Assembly: GCA_030834275.1 (NCBI GenBank)
Contig: JAURFP010000006.1
Span: 1-56,616, forward strand
Length of the DNA: 56,616 nt
Direction of reading: 5' to 3'
Source: Burkholderiales bacterium
GTDB lineage: Bacteria; Pseudomonadota; Gammaproteobacteria; Burkholderiales; Eutrophovitaceae
Shown here: in pieces, positions 1 through 8,995 of the stretch
Layout of the letters: every line of letters begins with the position of its first letter
Position numbering within the stretch: position 1 is the stretch's first letter
Notes under the pieces: model-generated
Databases searched by the model: none
Told to the model about the DNA's origin: nothing
Seen by the model: only the letters and a program-made list of their open reading frames with translations
Program-made: the position numbers and the translations under genes

Positions 1-332
1 CGTTCGCTCCGCTTTCGAAGGACGTAATTTTACGGGTCGTTGACAAGTTTTTGATGGAGCTTGAAACCCAGCTACAAGAGAAAAAAGTCGAAATTCAATT
101 CTCAGATGATCTAAGAAAATATTTGGCTGAAAAGGGCTTTGATCCATTGATGGGGGCGCGTCCGATGTCTCGCTTAATCCAAGATACGATTAGAAAAGCA
201 TTGGCTGATGAATTGCTGTTTGGGCGGCTCGCGAACGGTGGAGATGTTCGGGTTGGTCTTGACGATGCGGGCTCAGTGATTCTGGACTTTGAACAGGCTC
301 AGAGTGCGGTAGAGGATGAGGCCACGGTGTAG
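1..332 (+). CDS. clpA: ClpA, C-terminal part (ATP-dependent Clp protease ATP-binding subunit), partial
   Basis: The window opens inside this gene; the first whole codon starts at base 3 and about 109 C-terminal residues are visible. ClpA is the cytosolic AAA+ unfoldase that delivers folded and N-degron substrates to the ClpP protease. What can be seen is the small domain of the second AAA+ module, with the sensor-2 signature GARPMSRLIQD and the following LADELLFG stretch, both typical of ClpA C-termini. The N-domain, first AAA+ module and Walker motifs lie outside the window, so integrity cannot be judged. It converges on the sulfurtransferase gene; a short weak hairpin followed by Ts (384-398) lies in the gap. 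Confidence 0.93.
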   Translation, partial: FAPLSKDVILRVVDKFLMELETQLQEKKVEIQFSDDLRKYLAEKGFDPLMGARPMSRLIQDTIRKALADELLFGRLANGGDVRVGLDDAGSVILDFEQAQSAVEDEATV

Positions 333-383
333 CGGCAGCACAATCGACAGTCTGTTGCTTGTCCTTAAAGTTCCCTACAAACC

Positions 384-398
384 AAGCCCCGGCTTTTT
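384..398 (+). terminator. Weak candidate terminator after clpA
   Basis: A 4-bp stem AAGC/GCTT with loop CCCG is followed by four Ts. It lies between the convergent clpA and sulfurtransferase genes, where a terminator is expected, but the stem is too short to be convincing. Confidence 0.3.
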
Positions 399-1252
399 CA
401 ATCAGTAGCGACTGGTCTCTGGTCGTCCGATACCCACTCACTCCATGAACCGGGGTAAAGTTTTCCTGGTGCGAGGCCGGCTATATCCATCGCCAGTATG
501 TTGTGGCAAGCGGAGATGCCCGAGCCACATTGATGAATCAACGAAGAAGTGTCCATCGTCCCCGCTAGATCTAAAAAAGCTTTTCTCAGTTCGTCAGCAG
601 GTAAAAATCTACCTTGCTCATCCAAGTTGTTTTTGAAAAATCGATTAACGGCCCCTGGGATATGACCTCCGACCGGATCGATCATTTCGTTCTTTCCATG
701 AAATCTGTCATTCGCTCTCGCATCGACAACTAACATTTCTTTTGTTTGGATATTTTTAATCACACTGGCGACGTCCACGGCTATGTCACGTGGATTGCAA
801 TCGAATATCGAGGTTTTTCTTGGGCCGCTTGGGATGCTAGTTAAATTACCGTTTGAAGCTTCCCAGGCTTTTATTCCGCCGTGAAGCACTGCACACGCGT
901 CATGTCCAACCCAGCGAAGCATCCACCAGAGACGCGACCCATAGACTCCCCCTGCGTCGTCGTATGCTATTACTTGAGTATTATTGTCCACTCCATTTTC
1001 TCCAAGCCACGCACAGAATTTCTCTCTGGTTGGAAGTGGATGTCGGCCGTTGTTTCCATTTCGAGCGGTGGATAAGTCATCGTCAATTGATGCAAACAGC
1101 GCACCGACAATATGTTTTTCTGAAAAGGCGTTCTTGCCATAATCGGGATTTATTAAGTCGTGCCGACAATCAAAAATAACGATGTTATCTCCTCTTTCGG
1201 AGCCAGAAAGAATAGTCTGCAGTTGGTCGCACTCAATTAGGTTTGCGTACAT
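398..1252 (-). CDS. sseA: 3-mercaptopyruvate sulfurtransferase (tandem rhodanese)
   Basis: A 284-residue tandem-rhodanese protein. Enzymes of this family move sulfane sulfur from 3-mercaptopyruvate to thiols or cyanide through a cysteine persulfide, usually in the cytosol. The C-terminal domain holds the active loop CGSGISAC with the nucleophile at about Cys242, a loop of the mercaptopyruvate class rather than the CRKGVT loop of thiosulfate sulfurtransferases. In the N-terminal domain the equivalent loop (YDDAGGVYGSR) has no cysteine, as expected for the inactive structural half. The closing LYPGSWSEW motif is also a family hallmark. It starts with ATG, stands alone and converges with clpA. 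A thiosulfate-using paralogue cannot be excluded from sequence alone. Confidence 0.88.
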   Translation of the reverse strand: MYANLIECDQLQTILSGSERGDNIVIFDCRHDLINPDYGKNAFSEKHIVGALFASIDDDLSTARNGNNGRHPLPTREKFCAWLGENGVDNNTQVIAYDDAGGVYGSRLWWMLRWVGHDACAVLHGGIKAWEASNGNLTSIPSGPRKTSIFDCNPRDIAVDVASVIKNIQTKEMLVVDARANDRFHGKNEMIDPVGGHIPGAVNRFFKNNLDEQGRFLPADELRKAFLDLAGTMDTSSLIHQCGSGISACHNILAMDIAGLAPGKLYPGSWSEWVSDDQRPVATD

Positions 1253-1347
1253 AGCGAGATGGTTATTTTGCGATGCTGGTTACTTTGGTATCAAGCGGGA
1301 AAGTGTGTGAAATGCGATAATACAGAAATTCTGATCATATAAAAATC

Positions 1348-1584
1348 ATGCCAAAAAATAAATCTACCGATACTCTAAATTTCGAGGAGGCAATGGCAGA
1401 AATTGAGTCAATTGTCGAAAAAATGGAGAGTGATGAGGCGAGCCTTGAAGACTCTCTGGTGGCGTACAAGCGAGGTGTCGAACTTATTCAGCACTGCAAA
1501 AAGAAACTTGAGGTTGCGCAACAGCAAGTGAAGATACTAGAGGACTCAAATTTGAAGGACTTTGATCAATTTGATGACAAGTAA
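1348..1584 (+). CDS. xseB: Exodeoxyribonuclease VII small subunit
   Basis: A 78-residue protein, the usual size for XseB, which packs in several copies along the coiled-coil arm of XseA to form the single-strand-specific nuclease ExoVII. The opening LNFEEAMAEIESIVEKME and the following DEASLEDSLVAYKRG are the characteristic helical hairpin. It overlaps ispA and is followed by dxs, the xseB-ispA-dxs order found across gammaproteobacteria. xseA is not in the window, as is normal for this arrangement. Confidence 0.95.
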   Translation: MPKNKSTDTLNFEEAMAEIESIVEKMESDEASLEDSLVAYKRGVELIQHCKKKLEVAQQQVKILEDSNLKDFDQFDDK

Positions 1585-2470
1585 TTCCTTCGATATTTGG
1601 CGAGATCAGCAGTTAGAGGAAATCGAAAAATTTTTGACAAAGCACCTAGCTAACCCTAGGAATAGGCTGAATAAGCTAAGTGAGGCAATGTCCTATGCTG
1701 TTCTCGATGGCGGTAAACGTATCAGACCACTTTTAGTTATGGCTGCCGGTGGCGTATTCGACGCGTCAAAGAATGGTTTGGTTTATGTGGCCTCAGCAGT
1801 CGAGTTAATACACTGCTACTCCTTAGTGCACGACGATATGCCATGTATGGATGATGATGATTTGCGGAGAGGTCGTAAAACCGTCCACAAAAAATATAAC
1901 GATGCAACTGCGCTGCTAGTTGGAGATGCTTTACAGTCATTGGCATTTGGTTTGCTCGCCGATGAATACAATGGATTATCCGATCATGTAAAACTCAAGC
2001 TGGTGTGCGAATTGTCGAATGCTTCTGGCATTAATGGAATGGCAGGTGGGCAATTTTTAGACTTGGAATTTGTTGGCCGAAATGCTAGTAGGGCAGAGTT
2101 AGAAGAAATGCATTCTATGAAGACTGGTGCGCTACTTGCTGCTTGTGTGCAAATGGGTGCCGCCACTGGATCCGCTACTCAAGAAGAGTATGCTGAACCG
2201 TTGCGTCGATACTCCAGTGCTTTGGGGCTTGGTTTTCAAGTTGTTGATGATATTCTTGATGCTACGGCTACTACTGATACGCTGGGGAAAACCGCCGGGA
2301 AAGATGCAAAGAATTCCAAACCTACTTTTGTGACTGTTCTCGGAATGGAGGCATCAAGGGAAATCGCCGATGATTTGGAGCGGCAGGCTAGAGCTGCGGC
2401 AAAAGAGTTACCGCGAGAGGGTGGTTACCTGATCGATTTGGTCGATGTTGTCTTCAATCGAGATTTTTAG
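1574..2470 (+). CDS. ispA: (2E,6E)-farnesyl diphosphate synthase
   Basis: Polyprenyl synthase that condenses IPP with DMAPP and GPP to make farnesyl diphosphate, the precursor of undecaprenyl carriers and quinone tails. From the ATG at 1574 it has 298 residues. The first aspartate-rich motif is DDMPCMD (about 87-93) and the second is DDILD (about 225-229); the substrate-binding GGKRIRP and the terminal FNRDF fit the short-chain class. An in-frame TTG exists at 1562, but the ATG is preferred; either way the gene overlaps the end of xseB, which suggests translational coupling. dxs follows after 18 bases. Confidence 0.94.
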   Translation: MTSNSFDIWRDQQLEEIEKFLTKHLANPRNRLNKLSEAMSYAVLDGGKRIRPLLVMAAGGVFDASKNGLVYVASAVELIHCYSLVHDDMPCMDDDDLRRGRKTVHKKYNDATALLVGDALQSLAFGLLADEYNGLSDHVKLKLVCELSNASGINGMAGGQFLDLEFVGRNASRAELEEMHSMKTGALLAACVQMGAATGSATQEEYAEPLRRYSSALGLGFQVVDDILDATATTDTLGKTAGKDAKNSKPTFVTVLGMEASREIADDLERQARAAAKELPREGGYLIDLVDVVFNRDF

Positions 2471-2488
2471 ATTAAATTTTACGGAAGT

Positions 2489-4330
2489 ATGTCTAGTATC
2501 CTAGAGCAAATAAATTACCCCTCTGAGCTTCGAGAGTTAGAGCGAAAACAATTAAAACCGCTTGCAGACGAATTACGTCAATTCATTATTGAAAGTGTAG
2601 CGAAAACTGGTGGACATTTATCTTCTAACTTGGGGACCGTTGAGTTGACGATCGCCCTTCACTACATTTTTGATACACCGAAAGATAAGTTGATTTGGGA
2701 TGTTGGGCACCAAACTTACGCTCACAAAATTCTCACGGGTAGGCGAGAGCGAATGGGTTCCTTGCGGCAATTCGGAGGAATTGCAGGGTTTCCACTTAGA
2801 GACGAAAGTGAGTACGATTGTTTTGGTACTGCGCACTCAAGCACGTCGATTAGTGCGGCTCTAGGGATGGCCGTAGCGGCAAAATCTCGGGCCGAAGATA
2901 CGCGAGTAGTCGCAATCATCGGTGATGGCGCAATGACGGCCGGGATGGCGTTTGAGGCTCTGAATAATGCTGGCGCGATGGACGCAAATTTACTTGTTGT
3001 TTTGAACGATAACGACATGTCGATATCCGAGAACGTTGGTGCGCTTAATAACTACTTGGCTAGGCTGTTGTCGGGGAGATTCTACTCGGCTGCTAGAAAG
3101 GCCGGCGAGAAGGTTTTTAAGAAAATACCGCCGGTTATTGAGTTGGCGAGACGTGCTGAAGAGCATATGAAGGGCATGGTCATGCCTGGAACGCTGTTCG
3201 AGGAGTTCGGATTTAATTACATAGGGCCTATCGATGGACACGATCTTGATGTTCTGTGTTCAACGCTAAAAAATTTAAGACAATTGGATGGTCCTCAATT
3301 TTTGCATGTTGTAACGCGTAAGGGAAAAGGCTACGAACCAGCTGAAGACGATGCGATTCTCTACCACGGGGTTGGTAAGTTCGATCCTCCATCGGGGATT
3401 TCGAAATCTGGAGCAACTCAAAAAACCTTTACTCAAGTTTTTGGTGATTGGATTTGTGATGAGGCAAGAACAGATGATCTCCTCGTAGGAATTACTCCAG
3501 CCATGCGTGAGGGGTCGGGTTTAGTACGTTTTTCTCAGGAGTATCCAGACAGATACTTCGATGTGGGAATCGCGGAGCAGCACGCGGTGACATTTGCGGG
3601 GGGACTTGCGGTTAGCGGCTATAAGCCCGTTGTCGCTATTTATTCGACTTTTCTGCAGCGCGCATACGATCAGCTAATCCACGATATATGCTTACAAAAC
3701 TTGGATGTCACGTTTGCAGTCGATCGGGGAGGACTCGTTGGGGCAGATGGTCCGACGCACCACGGGGCGTTTGATTTGGCATTCTTGCGGTGTATACCGA
3801 ACATAGTCATCATGACTCCTTCTGATGAAAATGAATGTAGGCAGATGTTGCACACGGCTTACCGCCATCCGGGACCGGCTGTTGTTCGCTATCCGCGTGG
3901 AAGTGGTTCTGGAGTGGTGACTGAGACTCAATTGTCTGCGTTAGAAATCGGAAAAGCTGAGATTGTTCTCAAAGGGGATAGCGGTATCGCAATACTGGTG
4001 TTTGGAACGATGCTAGATGTCGCAAAGAAGGTGGCGGCTTGTTTGTCTGCGACGCTAGTAAATATGCGATATGTGAAACCAATCGACGAAAATCTCATCC
4101 TAGAGTTAGCTAAAAGTAATGAGTGGTTCGTTACCTTGGAGGATGGAGTTATTGCCGGGGGTGGGGGGTCGGCGGTCGCCCAAGTTGTCGCTCAGCATTC
4201 GACAAAGGTTCTAAGCTTGGGTTATCCCGATCAATTTATTACCCACGGCGACCCTGGAACATTAGTCAAAGAGACTGGTCTAGATGAGTCTGGAATCTTG
4301 AATTCCATATCCAAGTGGATATCCGACTAA
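2489..4330 (+). CDS. dxs: 1-deoxy-D-xylulose-5-phosphate synthase
   Basis: First enzyme of the MEP isoprenoid pathway: thiamine-diphosphate-dependent condensation of pyruvate with glyceraldehyde 3-phosphate. At 613 residues it matches the family length (about 620). The thiamine/metal motif GDGAMTAG (145-152) with NDN at 173-175, the VGHQTYAHK segment (72-80) and the catalytic-glutamate segment IAEQHA (361-366) are intact, so all three transketolase-type domains appear functional. GGAAGT lies just upstream of the ATG. It is third in the xseB-ispA-dxs run and so supplies the same pathway as ispA; ispH is further along at 17666. Confidence 0.96.
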   Translation: MSSILEQINYPSELRELERKQLKPLADELRQFIIESVAKTGGHLSSNLGTVELTIALHYIFDTPKDKLIWDVGHQTYAHKILTGRRERMGSLRQFGGIAGFPLRDESEYDCFGTAHSSTSISAALGMAVAAKSRAEDTRVVAIIGDGAMTAGMAFEALNNAGAMDANLLVVLNDNDMSISENVGALNNYLARLLSGRFYSAARKAGEKVFKKIPPVIELARRAEEHMKGMVMPGTLFEEFGFNYIGPIDGHDLDVLCSTLKNLRQLDGPQFLHVVTRKGKGYEPAEDDAILYHGVGKFDPPSGISKSGATQKTFTQVFGDWICDEARTDDLLVGITPAMREGSGLVRFSQEYPDRYFDVGIAEQHAVTFAGGLAVSGYKPVVAIYSTFLQRAYDQLIHDICLQNLDVTFAVDRGGLVGADGPTHHGAFDLAFLRCIPNIVIMTPSDENECRQMLHTAYRHPGPAVVRYPRGSGSGVVTETQLSALEIGKAEIVLKGDSGIAILVFGTMLDVAKKVAACLSATLVNMRYVKPIDENLILELAKSNEWFVTLEDGVIAGGGGSAVAQVVAQHSTKVLSLGYPDQFITHGDPGTLVKETGLDESGILNSISKWISD

Positions 4331-4363
4331 TTCAGTCGGGTTACGTAGCGCCCAGTGTATAAT
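4323..4363 (+). promoter_or_regulatory. dxs-folE2 junction: small hairpin and candidate -10 for folE2
   Basis: A 6-bp hairpin (CCGACT, loop AATTC, AGTCGG, 4323-4339) overlaps the dxs stop codon and has no T-tract. A consensus-like TATAAT sits at 4358-4363, 31 bases before the folE2 ATG, without an obvious -35 box at standard spacing. The folE2 promoter call is tentative. Confidence 0.35.
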
Positions 4364-4394
4364 TGGTTTCGAAGCTAACGAGTAGGGTAGATAA

Positions 4395-5189
4395 ATGAAT
4401 TCTCCAGAAATAGTGAACATACCTGACGTACAGAGTAGTCCGGACAAGCGGCATCTAGCGATTGATAAGGTCGGGATAAAATCCATTCGGCATCCGATTA
4501 AGGTGGCTGATAAGTCTGCTGGCGTTCAACACACGATCGCAACGTTTAACATGTACGTTGAGCTTCCGCATAACTTCAAGGGAACTCACATGTCACGTTT
4601 TGTGGAAATACTCAATACCCACGAGCGCGAGATTTCAGTGGAGTCGTTTGAATCCATTCTCCGAGAGATGGTTGAGAAACTCGAATCTGATTCGGGATAC
4701 ATAGAGATGTCGTTTCCGTATTTCATGGAAAAAAGTGCTCCGGTATCTGGAGTGAAGAGTCTTTCCGATTACGAAGTTACGTTTAAAGGTGAGATTAAGG
4801 ATGGAAAGTACGCCCTGGAGATGAAGGTCGTTATTCCAGTTACGAGCCTTTGCCCATGCTCCAAAAAAATATCAGATTACGGCGCTCACAATCAAAGATC
4901 TCATGTAACGATTGCTGCTAAAACAAAAGAACACGTTTGGATTGAAGAGATTATCGAAGTGGCTGAGAAGGAGGCATCTTGCGAACTGTTTGGTTTGCTT
5001 AAGCGACCCGATGAGAAGTATGTGACGGAACGTGCCTACGACAACCCGAAATTCGTTGAGGATATGGTGCGTGATATAGCAACATCGTTAAACGCGATTG
5101 ATCGGATTAGTTCTTACGTCGTTGAGTCTGAAAATTTTGAATCCATTCACAATCACTCGGCGTACGCGATGATCGTGAAGCAAGGGTAA
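4395..5189 (+). CDS. folE2: GTP cyclohydrolase FolE2 (type IB)
   Basis: Converts GTP to 7,8-dihydroneopterin triphosphate, the first step of folate and queuosine-precursor synthesis. The 264-residue protein carries the FolE2 signature [19 protein letters not shown] (151-169), including Cys153 and His165, which match metal-site residues in this family. The second hallmark, [11 protein letters not shown] (63-73), and a C-terminal HNHSAYA are also present. FolE2 is unrelated in sequence to the zinc-dependent FolE and can use other divalent metals; in some bacteria it is induced by zinc starvation. I saw no obvious Zur-type palindrome here. The gene ends 2 bases before the convergent yajQ. Confidence 0.93.
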   Translation: MNSPEIVNIPDVQSSPDKRHLAIDKVGIKSIRHPIKVADKSAGVQHTIATFNMYVELPHNFKGTHMSRFVEILNTHEREISVESFESILREMVEKLESDSGYIEMSFPYFMEKSAPVSGVKSLSDYEVTFKGEIKDGKYALEMKVVIPVTSLCPCSKKISDYGAHNQRSHVTIAAKTKEHVWIEEIIEVAEKEASCELFGLLKRPDEKYVTERAYDNPKFVEDMVRDIATSLNAIDRISSYVVESENFESIHNHSAYAMIVKQG

Positions 5190-5191
5190 GA

Positions 5192-5680
5192 TTAATCTCT
5201 GAAATTTTTGAATTGAATCGGCGTTCCTTGCACTTCCTTCTTTAGGAGCGCAATGGCTTCTTGCAAGGCATCTCTTTTTAAGCCACTGACGCGAACGATG
5301 TCTCCTTGAATTGATCCTTGGACTTTTAGTTTGCTGTCTTTTAGCAATTTAATAATTTTTTTCCCAAGATCTTTATCAATCCCTGCGATTACTTTTTCCT
5401 CTTGCTTAACCTTATCTCCTCCGATACTTTGAATTGGTCCACGAGAGAGAGATCTCAGGTCCACACCGCGCTTTGATAGTTTAGATGCAAGCACATCGTA
5501 GACTTGTTCAAGCTTGAATTTGTCGTCAGCATAAACATTGATGTTTAGCTCCTCAGTCAGTTCGACTTTGGAGTCTGAACCTTTAAAGTCAAACCGGTTT
5601 GCTATCTCCTTGTTGGTCTGATCGACTGCGTTTCTTAGTTCTACTTTATCCACTTCGCAAACGGCATCGAAAGTAGGCAA
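5192..5680 (-). CDS. yajQ: YajQ-family nucleotide-binding protein
   Basis: 162 residues, full length for the family. The opening [20 protein letters not shown] and the [14 protein letters not shown] segment are diagnostic of YajQ, a small two-domain cytosolic protein. Some members bind cyclic di-GMP and modulate transcription factors; the biochemical role in most species is unclear. It is the last gene of the minus-strand run argD-argF-MORN-argG-HslV-like-yajQ, 22 bases after its upstream neighbour. Confidence 0.92.
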   Translation of the reverse strand: MPTFDAVCEVDKVELRNAVDQTNKEIANRFDFKGSDSKVELTEELNINVYADDKFKLEQVYDVLASKLSKRGVDLRSLSRGPIQSIGGDKVKQEEKVIAGIDKDLGKKIIKLLKDSKLKVQGSIQGDIVRVSGLKRDALQEAIALLKKEVQGTPIQFKNFRD

Positions 5681-5702
5681 TGTTTAGCTCCTCAAGTCGG
5701 TA

Positions 5703-6272
5703 CTAAAGAGTGATTGAATACGAATCAATCGGGGTACTTGTCCCATCGTCGAATTCGGCTGCTGCCTCTATGGCTTTTTTTGCTATCTGTTCAGCTGTAA
5801 TGTCTAGCAGGTCATAGTTGGCGTACATCGACCCCAACGCGTAGTCGCTGCCACTTCCATAAGCGTAAAACCGTGAAAATTCTTGTACCGTTCTATGACC
5901 CGACACCCCAAAAATTCCGTGGCGATTGGCGATCAAAACATCCATCCTGGATGACTCTAGCGAGTCGTCTTTATCTTCCTCCGGCATTAAGAAGTATGAC
6001 TCTTTCAATTTGTGGTGTAATTTATTCCACGTTTTGAAGATTTCTTCGGAGGATGAGAGCGTCGCATTTTGTCCTTCTCCTGAAAAATAATCCCTCAATA
6101 TTAATTTGAACGTGGCGTTTCCCGTTACTGCTAAATAATTATCAGCGAAATTTAATATTTTTCCAGAATTCACCACGTACTTCGCACTCTCCTTACCGCT
6201 CCCCCATTTTGTAAGGGTATCCGCAGCGATGGCAATTTCGTTAGATTTCCTAACAACAGTAATGGTCGTCAT
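5703..6272 (-). CDS. Proteasome/HslV-like Ntn-hydrolase
   Basis: A 189-residue protein of the proteasome beta/HslV fold, not HslV itself. It begins Met-Thr-Thr-Ile, so removal of Met would expose a threonine nucleophile as in HslV. Counting from that Thr1, Asp17 is in the AIAADT segment as in proteasomal subunits, and a lysine in SGKILNF falls near the position of the catalytic Lys33. A glycine-rich YAYGSGSDYALG segment corresponds to HslV IGSGGPYA. It is therefore likely an active peptidase or amidohydrolase of unknown substrate. No hslU-type ATPase is adjacent. Its ATG lies 2 bases after argG's stop, so it is co-transcribed and probably coupled. An assignment as HslV is rejected because most of the sequence differs. 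Confidence 0.8.
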   Translation of the reverse strand: MTTITVVRKSNEIAIAADTLTKWGSGKESAKYVVNSGKILNFADNYLAVTGNATFKLILRDYFSGEGQNATLSSSEEIFKTWNKLHHKLKESYFLMPEEDKDDSLESSRMDVLIANRHGIFGVSGHRTVQEFSRFYAYGSGSDYALGSMYANYDLLDITAEQIAKKAIEAAAEFDDGTSTPIDSYSITL

Positions 6273-6274
6273 TG

Positions 6275-7495
6275 CTACTTAAACTTTCGCTGTTTAGCGC
6301 CGATTCTGAGGCGGAGCGCGTTGAGTTTAATGAATCCTTCTGCATCGGCTTGATTGTAAGCGCCTTGGTCATCTTCGAAGCTAGCGATGCGACCATCGAA
6401 TAAAGAATCTCCTGCGGCCTTTCTGCCCAGAACTTGCACGTTGCCCTTAAACAGTTTTACTTTAACTGAACCATTTACTCTCAACTGAGATTCATCGATG
6501 AGGTTTTGCAGCAGCACTCTCTCAGGACTAAACCAATATCCGTTGTATATCAATCTTGCGTATCGAGGCATCAAGTCGTCTTTGAGGGCGACCACCTCTC
6601 TATCTAGGGTGAGTGATTCGATCGCTCTGTGAGCTTTGAGCATGATCGTCCCACCGGGTGTTTCATAGCAACCTCTAGATTTCATTCCCACATATCGATT
6701 CTCGACTAAATCGAGGCGGCCAATTCCATGTTTGCCACCAAGCTTGTTCAGCGTGTCCAGTATTTTCGCCGCTGACATTTTTTTGCCATTGATGGCTACG
6801 ATGTCGCCACGCTTGTAGGTTAACTCGATGATTTGGCCTTTATTGGGTGCCGCCTCCGGTGACTTGGTCATTCTCCACATGCTTTCTTCTGGAGAAAAGT
6901 CGGGGTCCTCTAATACTCCACCTTCGTACGAAATGTGCAATAGGTTCGCGTCCATGGAGTAGGGCGCGCCACCTTTTTTCTTCTTAAAGTCTACGGGTAT
7001 CCCATGACTTTCTGCAAAGCCTATAAGTTTTTCTCGAGAAAGCAGATCCCACTCGCGCCAAGGAGCGATGATTTTTACGTTAGGCATCAATGCATACGCA
7101 CCTAATTCAAAGCGAACTTGGTCGTTTCCCTTACCCGTTGCGCCATGAGATATCGCATCGGCTCCAGTCTTTTTCGCGATCTCTATCAATCTTTTGGCTA
7201 TGAGTGGTCTCGCAATGGAGGTTCCGAGAAGATACTCACCCTCGTAAACCGCATTGGCTCGAAACATGGGAAATACGTAATCCCTAACAAATTCTTCCTT
7301 TAAGTCTTCTATAAAGATCTGTTTAACCCCAGCCATTTTGGCTTTTTTGCGAGCGGGCTCAACCTCCTCACGCTGGCCAAGATCTGCGGTGAAGGTAACA
7401 ACCTCGCAGTCGTACTTTTCTTGCAGCCATTTCAAAATTACCGAGGTGTCAAGGCCGCCAGAGTAGGCGAGTACGACTTTTTTTATTTTCTTCAT
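6275..7495 (-). CDS. argG: Argininosuccinate synthase
   Basis: Joins citrulline and aspartate with ATP to make argininosuccinate, the penultimate step of arginine synthesis. The N-terminal PP-loop AYSGGLDTS, the [13 protein letters not shown] segment and [14 protein letters not shown] are intact and the length (406 residues from the ATG at 7495) is normal. A second ATG lies three codons upstream (7504), but the inner one has GGGA just before it and gives the usual [14 protein letters not shown] start. It follows the MORN gene closely and is in the same transcription unit as argD and the interrupted argF. It would be metabolically stranded if argF is truly dead and no second carbamoyltransferase exists. 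Confidence 0.95.
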   Translation of the reverse strand: MKKIKKVVLAYSGGLDTSVILKWLQEKYDCEVVTFTADLGQREEVEPARKKAKMAGVKQIFIEDLKEEFVRDYVFPMFRANAVYEGEYLLGTSIARPLIAKRLIEIAKKTGADAISHGATGKGNDQVRFELGAYALMPNVKIIAPWREWDLLSREKLIGFAESHGIPVDFKKKKGGAPYSMDANLLHISYEGGVLEDPDFSPEESMWRMTKSPEAAPNKGQIIELTYKRGDIVAINGKKMSAAKILDTLNKLGGKHGIGRLDLVENRYVGMKSRGCYETPGGTIMLKAHRAIESLTLDREVVALKDDLMPRYARLIYNGYWFSPERVLLQNLIDESQLRVNGSVKVKLFKGNVQVLGRKAAGDSLFDGRIASFEDDQGAYNQADAEGFIKLNALRLRIGAKQRKFK

Positions 7496-7516
7496 AGTTC
7501 CCATCGTGTTCTAAAA

Positions 7517-8008
7517 TTAAATTCTACGACCATCAGTTTCGTATTTGAGATTCCCGTTTTCCCACTCCCCTTCGGTTATTTCCCCATTGGGTGCTCTGTA
7601 AGTTCCGGCACCATGAGGTCTACCGTTGAGCCACTCGCCTTGGTAGCTACTTCCATCCGGGTTAACAATTTGTCCTTGTCCAGTTTGTTTACTTCGAACC
7701 CAATACCCTCGATATCGTGTGCCGTTATCCGAAATATAAGTACCTTCTCCCTCCGCCCAACCGTCAGCCAACTCACCAACATATCGTTCCTTGAGCTCTC
7801 CGTTTATAAACCAGTTAAGCGTACCCTTACCGTGCGCGAATCCATTTTTACATTGACCATCCCATGAAATGGACTCGTTTTGCTGTGGAGCTGGGTTATA
7901 AACTTTGCAACCCTTCTCGTCTTCAACCGTAGCGGTTTCATGATGGTCCGCAATCGCGGAGGATGAAATCAACATGGCAACGATTGAGATATATATTTTT
8001 CTGAACAT
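7517..8008 (-). CDS. Exported MORN-repeat protein
   Basis: 163 residues with a signal peptide (MFRKIYISIVAMLISSSAIA) followed by about five MORN repeats, seen as YxGxxxxGxxxGxG patterns such as GELADGWAEGEGTY and YQGEWLNGRPHGAGTY. MORN repeats form a beta-meander that can bind lipids or proteins; no enzymatic function is implied. The mature protein should be periplasmic or surface-associated. It sits between argF (57 bases) and argG (12-21 bases) within the arginine run, which is unexpected. Whether it has anything to do with arginine or is only co-transcribed cannot be told. Confidence 0.8.
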   Translation of the reverse strand: MFRKIYISIVAMLISSSAIADHHETATVEDEKGCKVYNPAPQQNESISWDGQCKNGFAHGKGTLNWFINGELKERYVGELADGWAEGEGTYISDNGTRYRGYWVRSKQTGQGQIVNPDGSSYQGEWLNGRPHGAGTYRAPNGEITEGEWENGNLKYETDGRRI

Positions 8009-8065
8009 TTTGGATCCTTTTTTAACGATTTTGACTACGTTGGATGATTACATCCTAGTGACTTA

Positions 8066-8980
8066 TCAGTCTCTGACCTCTCCAAATAGAAGAAATTCCA
8101 TCAATGCTTTTTGTGTGTGTAATCTATTTTCCGCTTCATCCCATACAACGCTTTGAGGGCCATCAATGACTTCACTGGTAACCTCTTCCCCACGGTGAGC
8201 TGGAAGGCAATGCATAAAAAGCGCGTTAGGAGCTGCCAGTCCCATGAGTTTTTCATTCACTTGCCAATCTTCGAATGCCGCTTTGCGCTCCCGTTGCTCC
8301 TCCTCAAACCCCATGCTGGTCCACACGTCAGTGGTGACAAGGTTCGAATTTGATACCGCTTCGGTTGGTGCCTCAAAGACATGAACATTCTTAGCGAGAG
8401 ACTCTCTGTTCTTCAGGCTGAAATCTGGGGGCGAAGAAATCTGTAGAGTGAAGTCAAGAAGCTCTGCCGCTTGTATCCAACTATTGCACATGTTATTCGC
8501 ATCTCCGATCCAGGAAACTGTTTTTCCTTTGATCGGTCCGACGTGCTCTATGAACGTGAAAATGTCAGCAAGAATTTGACAGGGATGGTAATCATCGGTC
8601 AATCCATTGATCACCGGAACTGTTGATTACTGCGCGAATTTCTCAATCATCGATTGCTCATACGTTCTGATCATAACGAGGTCACACATTCGTGAAATTA
8701 CTCGCGCGGAATCCTCTACTGGTTCTCCTCGACCAAGTTGAGAGTCCTTTGTATTCAGATATACCGAGTTGCCACCCATTTGATTAATTCCAGCCTCAAA
8801 TGAAAGTCGGGTTCGAGTACTATTCTTTTCGAAAATCATTACGAGCGTTCGATCTTGGAGGCTCGTATTTTTTTCGTAGGACTTGAATCTCCTTTTCAAG
8901 ACTCGAGTTCTATCAAAGAGGTATTGAATTTCCTCTGGAGATAGATCTTTTAATTTAAGAAAGTGTCTTGGTTTAGCCAT
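8066..8980 (-). pseudogene. argF: Ornithine carbamoyltransferase interrupted by an in-frame TAA
   Basis: Ornithine carbamoyltransferase makes citrulline from ornithine and carbamoyl phosphate. Both halves are well conserved and in the same frame: STRTR (54-58) and the GRGEP loop upstream, TDDYHPCQ, DANNMCNSW and HCLPAHRGEE downstream. Codon 118 is TAA (8627-8629 on this strand), in the context MIEKFAQ-stop-STVPVING, where relatives usually carry Tyr or His. One base change from TAT/TAC to TAA explains it; no frame shift is present. The conceptual length, 304 codons, is normal. It may be a genuine nonsense mutation, a sequencing or consensus error, or strain variation. Restart at the GTG at 8614 would give a fragment without the STRTR carbamoyl-phosphate site. 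Being TAA, it is neither a selenocysteine nor a pyrrolysine codon. Confidence 0.9.
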
Positions 8981-8995
8981 AACGATTTTTTGTTG

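Noticed and set aside
5703-6272. HslV, the HslUV peptidase
   Set aside because: Only the catalytic core pattern matches; most of the sequence and the gene context differ.
7421-7867. A 148-codon plus-strand open frame over argG and the MORN gene
   Set aside because: Spans two recognised genes on the other strand and has no recognisable protein features.
8066-8614. A separate short gene starting at GTG 8614
   Set aside because: It is the second half of argF in the same frame; half an ornithine carbamoyltransferase without STRTR should not be active.
8066-8980. A selenocysteine or pyrrolysine codon in argF
   Set aside because: The stop is TAA, not TGA or TAG, and the position normally holds Tyr or His.
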